A stretch of DNA of 64,000 bases, taken from contig CACVAX010000039.1 in NCBI GenBank assembly GCA_902727935.1, forward strand, positions 1 to 64,000, in the 5' to 3' direction. Position numbers and translations under genes: made by a program. Every line of letters begins with the position of its first letter. The first letter of the stretch is position 1. This stretch comes from an uncultured Sulfurovum sp. (GTDB lineage: Bacteria > Campylobacterota > Campylobacteria > Campylobacterales > Sulfurovaceae). Of the stretch, positions 27,533 through 34,568 are shown piece by piece. The notes below the pieces were generated by a model. The model worked only from the letters and a program-made list of their open reading frames with translations, did no database searches and was not told the DNA's origin.

Positions 27533-28735
27533 TTGAAAAATAATATCTTAAAAATCATACTTATTTTTAGTCTATGTCAAACAGCACTCTTTTCAGATGA
27601 CTGGGATTTTTTATCTGTTAATGGATATGGAACAGTGGGGGTTGCCTTTCAAGACAATAAAGAGGTGCTTTTTAGAAATTCATTTTTTACAGATGAAGGA
27701 AGTAAAGGAAAAGCATCATTTGCAAACTATAGTCTTTTAGGATTACAGTTAGATGCCCAAGTAACGGAAAAGTTAAGTTTTACTTTACAAGCTATAGCGA
27801 GTAAAAATAATGCAAATGGAAAAGATTTAGATTTAGAGTGGGCTAATGCAAAGTATCAAGTGACGGATGCTTTTGATATTAAGGTGGGGTTAATGAGACT
27901 TCCAATCTTTATGCATTCAGATATTTTAAATGTAGGATACTCTTATGACATGCTACGGTTACCTGATATGTATGCTTTGATTTCTATCAATAAGTATCAA
28001 GGTGCAGAGATTGCTCATCGTCTTGAATTTGATGATTTTTCTTTGTCTTCAACATTTTTAGCTGGTCAAACAGACAGTCACTTTCAATCTGTTAATAATA
28101 CGGGACAAGCAATAGAATCTAAGATACATGCAGAAAATATCTATGGTTTAGCACTAAAGGTATTATATAAAGACTTAACGTTAAGAAGTGCCTATATGGT
28201 GACTACTCTTGATATTAATAACCCACAAATGAATGCCCTCTTAGGACAGTTTAATGCGATGAATATTCCTCTTATTTCAAATACCATTAAGAAGTATAAA
28301 AATGAGAATCAAAAGGTGAGTTATTTTAGTATGGGTGCTAAATATGATTTTGAAGATGCTTATCTATTAGGTGAATATATTGTTGCTGATTCTGATAGTT
28401 TTATGGTTGATCTAAACTCTTGGTATGTCGGTGGTGGATATAACTTTGACAACTGGACACCTTATGTGGTTTATTCTGAAACCAAAACCAGTTCAAATTA
28501 TACCCCACTCTCTACGATAGGTATGCCAGTTCAAGTTACTGCTGCTATTATGGGTGCAAACCAAGCTTTCACTCAAATGGCGAATGGTGGTGTTGAGATG
28601 AATGCCAAAACAACTTCCTTGGGTTTTAGATATGATTTAACAGACAGTGCTGTTATTAAATTTCAATTTGATGAACAAAGAAGAGTAAATGAAACTTTAC
28701 ATGTTTTTAGTTCTGGCATTAATTTTGTATTTTAG
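27533..28735 (+). CDS. outer-membrane porin-like protein
   Basis: The 400-residue protein has a signal peptide (NNILKIILIFSLCQTALFS) followed by alternating strands typical of a beta-barrel (VNGYGTVGVAFQDN, LDAQVTEKLSFTLQAIASKN, YWVGGGYNFDNWTPYVVYSETK-like strands) and a terminal aromatic residue in GINFVF. The start is TTG at 27533, chosen because AAAGGAG lies six bases before it. It sits between SiaB and a small periplasmic protein, unlike the usual Sia operons. The substrate is unknown. Confidence 0.78.
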   Translation: MKNNILKIILIFSLCQTALFSDDWDFLSVNGYGTVGVAFQDNKEVLFRNSFFTDEGSKGKASFANYSLLGLQLDAQVTEKLSFTLQAIASKNNANGKDLDLEWANAKYQVTDAFDIKVGLMRLPIFMHSDILNVGYSYDMLRLPDMYALISINKYQGAEIAHRLEFDDFSLSSTFLAGQTDSHFQSVNNTGQAIESKIHAENIYGLALKVLYKDLTLRSAYMVTTLDINNPQMNALLGQFNAMNIPLISNTIKKYKNENQKVSYFSMGAKYDFEDAYLLGEYIVADSDSFMVDLNSWYVGGGYNFDNWTPYVVYSETKTSSNYTPLSTIGMPVQVTAAIMGANQAFTQMANGGVEMNAKTTSLGFRYDLTDSAVIKFQFDEQRRVNETLHVFSSGINFVF

Positions 28736-28744
28736 GAGGATAAG

Positions 28745-29146
28745 ATGAAAAAAATTATAATTGTAACCTTTCTTTTATTGACCTTTTTAACTGCGAATGT
28801 CGAGATAGTTAGCTCAAAATCATGTAAGGTAGAGTCACTTTCTAAAAGTGATATTAAAAAACTTTTTATGCTTAAGAGAAAATCAATTGCCAATGAAAAA
28901 ATAGTGGTTTTAGACAGTTCAAATAAAAAGCTGTATCATAGTTTTATTGCTGATTATCTTAACAAGTCCGTAAGAAAGATTAAAACTTATTGGGTTCGAA
29001 TGCTTTTTACAGGTAAAAAAATACCTCCTAAAAAGCTCTCTTTAGTAGAGTTACATAATTTAGAAGATGAAGAGACTTGTCATATTTCTTATGTGGCAAG
29101 AGAACGAGACATGCCTATAAACTGGAAGATTATACACGTGAAATGA
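28745..29146 (+). CDS. small periplasmic phosphate-binding-protein-like protein
   Basis: The 133-residue protein has an N-terminal signal (IIIVTFLLLTFLTANVEIV) and then SKSDIKKLFMLKRKSIANEKIVVLDSSNKKLYHSFIADYLNKSVRKIKTYWVRMLFTGKK, the pattern of short PstS-like periplasmic domains (KSL..IFLGK....G..I.P.N.....R..F...). Such short proteins are often encoded beside signalling proteins and outer-membrane porins. It overlaps siaA by four bases, so it may feed a periplasmic signal to SiaA; the ligand is unknown. Confidence 0.72.
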   Translation: MKKIIIVTFLLLTFLTANVEIVSSKSCKVESLSKSDIKKLFMLKRKSIANEKIVVLDSSNKKLYHSFIADYLNKSVRKIKTYWVRMLFTGKKIPPKKLSLVELHNLEDEETCHISYVARERDMPINWKIIHVK

Positions 29147-30609
29147 AAAGTAAAATAGCTTCCTTTTATCAAAAATTATCTTTGGTTCAAAAATTGTCCA
29201 TACCCATGCTTGTGGCAACAATTTTTGGCTTTATATTAACGGTGGTTATTTTTAATCAAGTACAGCTTATTGATAAGAATACGGTTTTTTTAAAAGATGA
29301 ACTTATTCCAACACTTGAAAGGTCTAATAATAACTTAGCATTACTCAAAAATATTTCTGAGAACCTTACTTTTGCGACATTGGCAGGAGAAGAGGATATG
29401 GTTTTAGAAATTAATGATCATAAAGCAATAGAAAAAAATTTAGAAATAATTATTAAGAATAAAAATTTACATTTTACAGAGGCAGAAGGCTATTTGATGC
29501 TTTTTAAAGCTTATTTTAAAATAGCTAAATCTTATGCTTTAAATATTATTGAAAGTTCTTCTTTAAGTGAAAAAGATGGCGAAAGTGCTGAAGCTTTACT
29601 GCTGAAACATAATAAAGTCAGAGAACAATTTAGAGCATTGAAAGTAGAAGTAGAACGTGAGATAACCCAAAGAACAGGGCTTATTCATAGCTTATTATTG
29701 GAAGTGATTTATTTTATTGTTATTTTTATTATTGTTTTTGCTGTTGTGCTTTTTTTTACTTCATATATTAATTATAAAGATTTTAATGATTATGATGTGA
29801 TTGAAGCCCAAAGAAAAGAACTTGCAAAGGTGAATGACAATATTCAATCATCCATCGAGTATGCCTTTTTGATTCAAGAGGCCATTTTGCCATTGAATAA
29901 AGTTTTGAATGGCTATACAGAAGATAATTTTGTGTTTTGGAAACAAAAAGATGCCGTGGGAGGTGATATCTATTTGGTGGCAGAACTGGAAAGTAAAAAT
30001 GAAATCTTAGTGATGGTTATAGATGGTGTAGGACATGGTGTTTCGGGAGCATTTTTAACCATATTGGTCAAAGCCATTGAAACACAAATTGTGGATAATA
30101 TTGCAAAAGGTTTATTGGAAGCGAGTCCTGCAAAAGTATTAGAATATTTTAATCAAACCATTAAAACCATGTTAAAACAAGAGAAAGGCTCAAAGTCAAA
30201 TGCAGGGTTTGATGGAGGTATTTTATATTATAATCAAGATACCCATGTCTGTAAATACGCAGGGGCAAAAACACCTTTATATATTTTGAATGACGATGAA
30301 TTAGAAGTTATTAGAAGTGATAGGGCAAGTGTGGGTTTTGTAAGAACAAAAATGAATCAAATCTATACGGAATATGAGATAAAGATTCAAAAAGGTACAA
30401 AGCTTTATATAACTACCGATGGTGTTTCTGACCAAGAAGGCAAAGAGAATACTCGTTATGGTCAAGAGCGATTTAAAGCGTGGATACTTGCCAATAAAGA
30501 TAAACCATTTTACGAACAAAAAGAGCATCTTATCGACAGTGTGATGACCTTTCAATCTAGCTGTGAACAAAGTGATGATATGACGGTGATGGGAATGCAG
30601 TTTATCTAA
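29143..30609 (+). CDS. siaA: SiaA-like membrane PP2C/SpoIIE-type phosphatase
   Basis: The 488-residue protein has two transmembrane segments (about 18-38 and 187-210) enclosing a periplasmic helical sensor, then a PPM/SpoIIE phosphatase domain: FWKQKDAVGGDIYLVAEL, VMVIDGVGHGVSGAFLT, ITTDGVSDQEG, and QSDDMTVMGMQF provide the metal-binding aspartates. SiaA removes phosphate from SiaC. The ORF track starts at 29077, but ATG 29143 overlaps the preceding stop (ATGA) and gives a normal N-terminus, so it is preferred. It closes the signalling string. Confidence 0.87.
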   Translation: MKSKIASFYQKLSLVQKLSIPMLVATIFGFILTVVIFNQVQLIDKNTVFLKDELIPTLERSNNNLALLKNISENLTFATLAGEEDMVLEINDHKAIEKNLEIIIKNKNLHFTEAEGYLMLFKAYFKIAKSYALNIIESSSLSEKDGESAEALLLKHNKVREQFRALKVEVEREITQRTGLIHSLLLEVIYFIVIFIIVFAVVLFFTSYINYKDFNDYDVIEAQRKELAKVNDNIQSSIEYAFLIQEAILPLNKVLNGYTEDNFVFWKQKDAVGGDIYLVAELESKNEILVMVIDGVGHGVSGAFLTILVKAIETQIVDNIAKGLLEASPAKVLEYFNQTIKTMLKQEKGSKSNAGFDGGILYYNQDTHVCKYAGAKTPLYILNDDELEVIRSDRASVGFVRTKMNQIYTEYEIKIQKGTKLYITTDGVSDQEGKENTRYGQERFKAWILANKDKPFYEQKEHLIDSVMTFQSSCEQSDDMTVMGMQFI

Positions 30610-30758
30610 CTTTTTATTGTCATTAAATATCCACACTTACTAAAGCTTTTTCACAATGCATAACCCTTTTTAGCTATATTTATTTTGAAAGTGGTATTAT
30701 TTCCCTATAATCATTTTGGGGTAATTTTAGCATTATCTTCAAAAAGCAAGAGGTAAAA

Positions 30759-31391
30759 ATGACCGTAACACTAGAAGAGATAGAAAATCGTATTTCACTT
30801 TATGCATTGGTTTCAAGATTAATGATTACAGAAGTTGATGCCGAATTTATTAAGTCGATTGAATCTAATGAAGAGATTTTAAACTTATTTCCGAACTATA
30901 AAGATTGGGGAAAAAGAAAAGAGTTTTCTAATAGCATTTTAAAAGAGCGTTACTTAGATGTAGACTTTACCAACCTTTCACTGCTTCACCTTGTTCCTTA
31001 TGAAAGTTTTTATACTCGTGATGACCAAATGATTGAGTCGGGTGGAGAGAATCCTATTTTAGAGATTTATGACATTTTAGATTTCAAAGTAGATTTACAA
31101 GAAGCCAGAGTAGTTAGTCCTGACCATATTGGGGTGGAATTAGAATTTATGTATGTACTTTGTGATGCCATGAAAAAAGCTTATAAAGCAGAAGATAAAG
31201 AAGCCATTGAAGAGTTTTTACTGGTACAAAAAGGTTTTTTAAAAGACCACCTTTTAAATTGGGCTCCTTTGTATTTAATAAACATGAAAAAAGAGTCAAG
31301 AACCCCTCTTTATCATGATGGGGCAGAGTTAACTTTAGAGTTTATGTTAAGTGATTACGAATACATTAATGAACAATTAGAAGCAAAGTAG
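30759..31391 (+). CDS. TorD/DmsD-family molybdoenzyme chaperone
   Basis: The 210-residue all-helical protein matches the TorD family: RISLYALVSRLMITEVDAEFI at the start, the LVPYESFYTRDDQM segment corresponding to the conserved Y-x-S-x-[FY] motif, and VELEFMYVLCDAMKKAY followed by the F-L-x-x-H segment (GFLKDHLLNWAP). Such chaperones bind the Tat signal of molybdoenzymes until cofactor insertion is complete. The likely client is the Psr-like large subunit about 6 kb upstream, but a molybdoenzyme outside the window is possible. Confidence 0.88.
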   Translation: MTVTLEEIENRISLYALVSRLMITEVDAEFIKSIESNEEILNLFPNYKDWGKRKEFSNSILKERYLDVDFTNLSLLHLVPYESFYTRDDQMIESGGENPILEIYDILDFKVDLQEARVVSPDHIGVELEFMYVLCDAMKKAYKAEDKEAIEEFLLVQKGFLKDHLLNWAPLYLINMKKESRTPLYHDGAELTLEFMLSDYEYINEQLEAK

Positions 31392-31397
31392 GGTTTT

Positions 31398-32498
31398 ATG
31401 AATTTACTATTTGATGTTGCTTCTTGTGTGAGAGCCACTTCTAAGTTTTCAGAGTGTACCAAATGTGTGGATATTTGTCCTGTAAATACCATTGAAATTG
31501 TTGACAATATTCCAGCCTTTACGCCTTCAGATTGTACGACTTGTGGGGGTTGTGTGGGTTCTTGTCCTACCGAAGCTTTTTCTCTTTCAGGTTTTTCAAG
31601 CATTGAGTTTTTCTTTAAATTTTTAGAAGAAGAGAGTAATGAGCTTGTTTGTCAAAAAGACCTTTATTGTTGTTTGACGGTTTTAAGTGTGGAACATCTT
31701 ATGTCGATGGCAATTGCTTCTGAAGAACCTGTGATTATGGATGTGGATGCCTGTGCTTGTGGTGGTGACTCGGACAACTTACAAGAGCAATTAAAAGCAA
31801 ATATTGAAGAGGCTAATTTTATTCTTTCGTCGTTTTGCGACAAAGAGATTTTAACCAAGTCATCACAAAGTGAGTTTATTAAAAAAGAAGAGGAAGTTAC
31901 AGCTTCGAGCAGACGTTCTCTTTTTACTTTAAAAGGGGCTATTAAAAGTAAACAGGCTTTTGATGACGCCATGGATGCTGATGAGTTAAAAGAGTTTGGT
32001 ATTGATCTTAGTGATATTTCTAAAATAAAAAATAAAGTCATACCAGATAAAAGAAAGTTACTTTTTTCTGTGCTAAAACGGGTTGAAAAGCAAGCATCTT
32101 ATGAAATTATTCCTACAGAGGAGATTTCATTTTCATCTCAAAAGTTTGTGGATGACTCCTGTACAAATTGTCAAATTTGTTACCGTATTTGTCCGACAGG
32201 TGCTTTGAGTTCAAACATGAAATTTTCACTTATTAACTTTGACTCTATGCTTTGTGTTAAGTGTCATCTGTGTCATGATGTTTGTGAACCCAATGCCATT
32301 CAGTTACAACCAGGCTTCGAGATAAAAGAGTTTTTTGAACCAACCCAAAGAACTTTGGCCACTTTTGATATACAACGTTGTAATGAATGTGGAAATTATT
32401 TTACTTACACAGGTGGAGAAAAAGAGTGTTTCCGTTGTAAACTTGAAGAAGAAGAAGCCAGAGAGCTTCATGCTTTGGCACGTAAGAGGAACAAGTAA
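31398..32498 (+). CDS. multi-[4Fe-4S] cluster protein with C-terminal zinc ribbon
   Basis: The 366-residue cytoplasmic protein has N-terminal ferredoxin motifs (CTKCVDICP, CTTCGGCVGSCP), a central pair of cysteine clusters including DACACGGD, a linker, then a second 2[4Fe-4S] module (CTNCQICYRICP, CVKCHLCHDVCEP) and a C-terminal zinc-ribbon pair (CNECGNYF ... CFRCK). It follows the TorD-type gene by 6 bases. Proteins of this kind accompany formate dehydrogenase and other molybdoenzyme loci in Campylobacterota, probably in electron transfer or cofactor assembly. The exact role is unknown. Confidence 0.82.
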   Translation: MNLLFDVASCVRATSKFSECTKCVDICPVNTIEIVDNIPAFTPSDCTTCGGCVGSCPTEAFSLSGFSSIEFFFKFLEEESNELVCQKDLYCCLTVLSVEHLMSMAIASEEPVIMDVDACACGGDSDNLQEQLKANIEEANFILSSFCDKEILTKSSQSEFIKKEEEVTASSRRSLFTLKGAIKSKQAFDDAMDADELKEFGIDLSDISKIKNKVIPDKRKLLFSVLKRVEKQASYEIIPTEEISFSSQKFVDDSCTNCQICYRICPTGALSSNMKFSLINFDSMLCVKCHLCHDVCEPNAIQLQPGFEIKEFFEPTQRTLATFDIQRCNECGNYFTYTGGEKECFRCKLEEEEARELHALARKRNK

Positions 32499-32499
32499 T

Positions 32500-32583
32500 A
32501 TGAAATATTCTAAGATGATAGTAGAAGCTTTAGTGAGAGGAATTTTACAAGAGCTTTGCTCATGTGGAAGGAGAGTTTTTTAA
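32500..32583 (+). CDS. possible 27-residue small protein
   Basis: A short ORF starts at ATG 32500, one base after the ferredoxin stop, and ends exactly where the next ATG (32583) begins (TAATG). The product is MKYSKMIVEALVRGILQELCSCGRRVF-like, amphipathic with a CSC near the end. GAGGAACA upstream could serve as ribosome-binding site. Its tight fit between two stops and starts suggests a real small gene or a translational coupling leader. Confidence 0.35.
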   Translation: MKYSKMIVEALVRGILQELCSCGRRVF

Positions 32584-33047
32584 TGAAGCCAGAAGAGATA
32601 AAGCCTGATACGGAGTTATGCACCATTTTAGGGTTCAATGCCCAAACAGGAAATTGTAGACGTTATTTTAATGGATGTTTGAAGACCAATAAACTCAATG
32701 CCACAGCCATTGCTTTAAATATTAAAGATGAACATTTTCATTACACCATGGAAAATCTTGCAAATTCTAAAGTCAATAGAATGATTTTAGAGCATGAATT
32801 TTGCCAAAATGTTATTGGCTATTGTGATGAATTGGATGACTGTGCTACGACTAAAAAGTTTGTAGATTTCGTGGAAGTTGTTGAGGGAAAAATCATCGGC
32901 TATTGTCTTGATGATGCCATAGATGCATATATAGAAAACCCTGATTTTGTGGATGAACGTATACGTCTTGCAATGAAGATGATGTTGTTGAGTAACCGTT
33001 GGTATAAAGCAAAAATAGATATGGATTTAATTCCAACCATGATATAG
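32583..33047 (+). CDS. conserved-looking hypothetical protein of the TorD/ferredoxin cluster
   Basis: The 154-residue product begins KPEEIKPDTELCTILGFNAQTGNC. The ORF track starts nine codons earlier, but ATG 32583 follows GGAAGGAGAGTTTTTTA, an excellent ribosome-binding site, so it is preferred. Cysteines are scattered (LCTILG, GNCRRYFNGC, EFCQNVIGYCDELDDC), enough to bind a metal or cluster. It sits between the multi-cluster protein and another unknown gene (gap 10 bases). No family is recognised. Confidence 0.65.
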   Translation: MKPEEIKPDTELCTILGFNAQTGNCRRYFNGCLKTNKLNATAIALNIKDEHFHYTMENLANSKVNRMILEHEFCQNVIGYCDELDDCATTKKFVDFVEVVEGKIIGYCLDDAIDAYIENPDFVDERIRLAMKMMLLSNRWYKAKIDMDLIPTMI

Positions 33048-33057
33048 AGGAAAGAAA

Positions 33058-33528
33058 ATGAAAAATTTTGATGATTTACAAGAGTTAAGAGCTGAATTTG
33101 ATGCTATGACCAATAAGGCAGAAGAGTATTGTGGTGATGGTTCTTGTCCAACAGATGAAGAGGAAGGCGTAGATTTAAGAGATTACCCTTCCTATACAGA
33201 AGCACTCTATGCCAGACTGATTGCCCCTCATGTTTCAGGGATTTATCTTTCACGTTGGGACATTAAAGACATTGCAGGAGTGGCTGGAGACTCTATGTCC
33301 ATTCATCCAAGAAAACGTATGTTTGAAATGCTGATGAAGTTTGCCGTGAGTCAAGAACGTATGCAGTTGGTGTTAGATTCACTAGAAGAGCATATGCAAG
33401 AAAAAATTGATATCTATAAGGAGATAGCTGAAAGCTTTCCTCATTCTGCTTCAATTTTTGAAGAGAAGATTGAAAAAGCAGAACGTACCATAAAGTTCTT
33501 TCCTCAAATCATGAAAGAGTATTTCTAG
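33058..33528 (+). CDS. hypothetical protein of the TorD/ferredoxin cluster
   Basis: The 156-residue acidic, helical protein has an early CGDGSCP motif, then RDYPSYTEALYARLIAPHVSGIYLSRWDIKDIAGVAGDSMSIHPRKRMFEMLMKFA. ATG 33058 follows GAGGAAAGAAA. Its size, helical character and neighbourhood with a TorD-type chaperone suggest an accessory factor in molybdoenzyme maturation, but no family was recognised and the function is unknown. Confidence 0.65.
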   Translation: MKNFDDLQELRAEFDAMTNKAEEYCGDGSCPTDEEEGVDLRDYPSYTEALYARLIAPHVSGIYLSRWDIKDIAGVAGDSMSIHPRKRMFEMLMKFAVSQERMQLVLDSLEEHMQEKIDIYKEIAESFPHSASIFEEKIEKAERTIKFFPQIMKEYF

Positions 33529-33533
33529 TCATC

Positions 33534-34031
33534 ATGCAAAGTTCTCTTTTTTGGTTAATTGTTATCAGCATTATTTGGCTTGTTAGCATAAAGCCAAAAG
33601 AGAAGGAAATAATTCAAAAAGAGCCAATCCCTCCAAAATCTATTACTAGCACTTCTAAAAATATTATTGACGTAGCCAAAGAAAATTTGGGAAAACCATA
33701 TGTCTATGGCAAGGAAGGACCTGACAGTTTTGATTGTTCTGGCTTTGTTTATGCCATGCACAAAGAGCTTGGTATTCAGCTTCCACGTACTTCACTCAAT
33801 CAGTCTAAAATTAAAGGAGAAAAAATTCCTAAAAATCTTTTAAAAGAAGGTGATTTGGTTTTTTTTGATACAGCTAAAGAGGGACATGTAAATCATTCAG
33901 GTATTTACTTAGGAGAGGGCAAGTTTATTCATGCCACTTCAGGTAAAGCCTATTCAGTGACCATCTCTAGTTTAGAGGCATGGTACAAAGACAAATTCAA
34001 ATGGGGTAAACGACTCAATGCAAACAAATGA
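33534..34031 (+). CDS. NlpC/P60 family cell-wall peptidase
   Basis: The 165-residue protein has an N-terminal signal-anchor (FWLIVISIIWLVSI) and an NlpC/P60 domain: the catalytic cysteine in DSFDCSGFVYAMH, the GDLVFFDT segment, the catalytic histidine in NHSGIYLGEGKFIHAT. Such enzymes cleave bonds in the peptidoglycan stem peptide. It overlaps the next gene by 14 bases. A second NlpC/P60 protein with a long linker is encoded at 44662-45495. Confidence 0.92.
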   Translation: MQSSLFWLIVISIIWLVSIKPKEKEIIQKEPIPPKSITSTSKNIIDVAKENLGKPYVYGKEGPDSFDCSGFVYAMHKELGIQLPRTSLNQSKIKGEKIPKNLLKEGDLVFFDTAKEGHVNHSGIYLGEGKFIHATSGKAYSVTISSLEAWYKDKFKWGKRLNANK

Positions 34032-34491
34032 TATATTATTTAAATTAAAGAAAGCACTCTCTTTAGAGAATAAAGAAATAATCGAAGCTTATAAATTAGC
34101 TAACTATGAAATGCTAGAAGAAAGATTAGAAAGTATTTTAAAGCGTCGACAAGACAAAGGATTTGAAGAAGCGACTTTTGAAGAACTTGGGGTATTTTTA
34201 GATGGTTTGGTTCTCTTAAAAAGAGGTCCAAGTGATAAAGTAGCCAATGATGATGAGGTAGTTGAGTTAAGTAATAATCTTATTCTTAAAAAAATACGTG
34301 TAGCCATGGAGTTAAAAGAAGCAGAACTGCTCATAGTGTTTGCTTTAGCTGAAGTGACTTTAACCAAACGTCAAATAGGCTCATTGTTTAGAAAAGAAGG
34401 TGCTAAAAATTTTAAAGCGTGTTCAGATGAATTATTAATGGTATTTTTAGAAGGTTTAGATGAGTTTTATTATGATGGGGAAGAGATTTAA
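34018..34491 (+). CDS. DUF1456 family protein (YehS-like)
   Basis: The 157-residue protein consists of two similar helical repeats, each starting with a NDILFKLKKALSL-like segment (residues 4-16) or NLILKKIRVAMELKEAEL (about 90-107), followed by an F-x-x-A/F helix and a K-[RQ]-x-x-x-L-F-R-K-E-G turn. This is the DUF1456 repeat. The function of the family is unknown. The ATG at 34018 overlaps the NlpC gene end. Confidence 0.82.
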   Translation: MQTNDILFKLKKALSLENKEIIEAYKLANYEMLEERLESILKRRQDKGFEEATFEELGVFLDGLVLLKRGPSDKVANDDEVVELSNNLILKKIRVAMELKEAELLIVFALAEVTLTKRQIGSLFRKEGAKNFKACSDELLMVFLEGLDEFYYDGEEI

Positions 34492-34568
34492 AACTTATTG
34501 ATTGACCCTATTAATAATCTATTTACAATAGCATGGTAAAATAATTATTATTTAAGTTTTAGGGGGAA

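Noticed and set aside
29077-29142. Upstream start for the SiaA-like phosphatase
   Set aside because: It would add 22 polar residues inside the preceding gene; ATG 29143 overlaps the preceding stop in the usual ATGA form.
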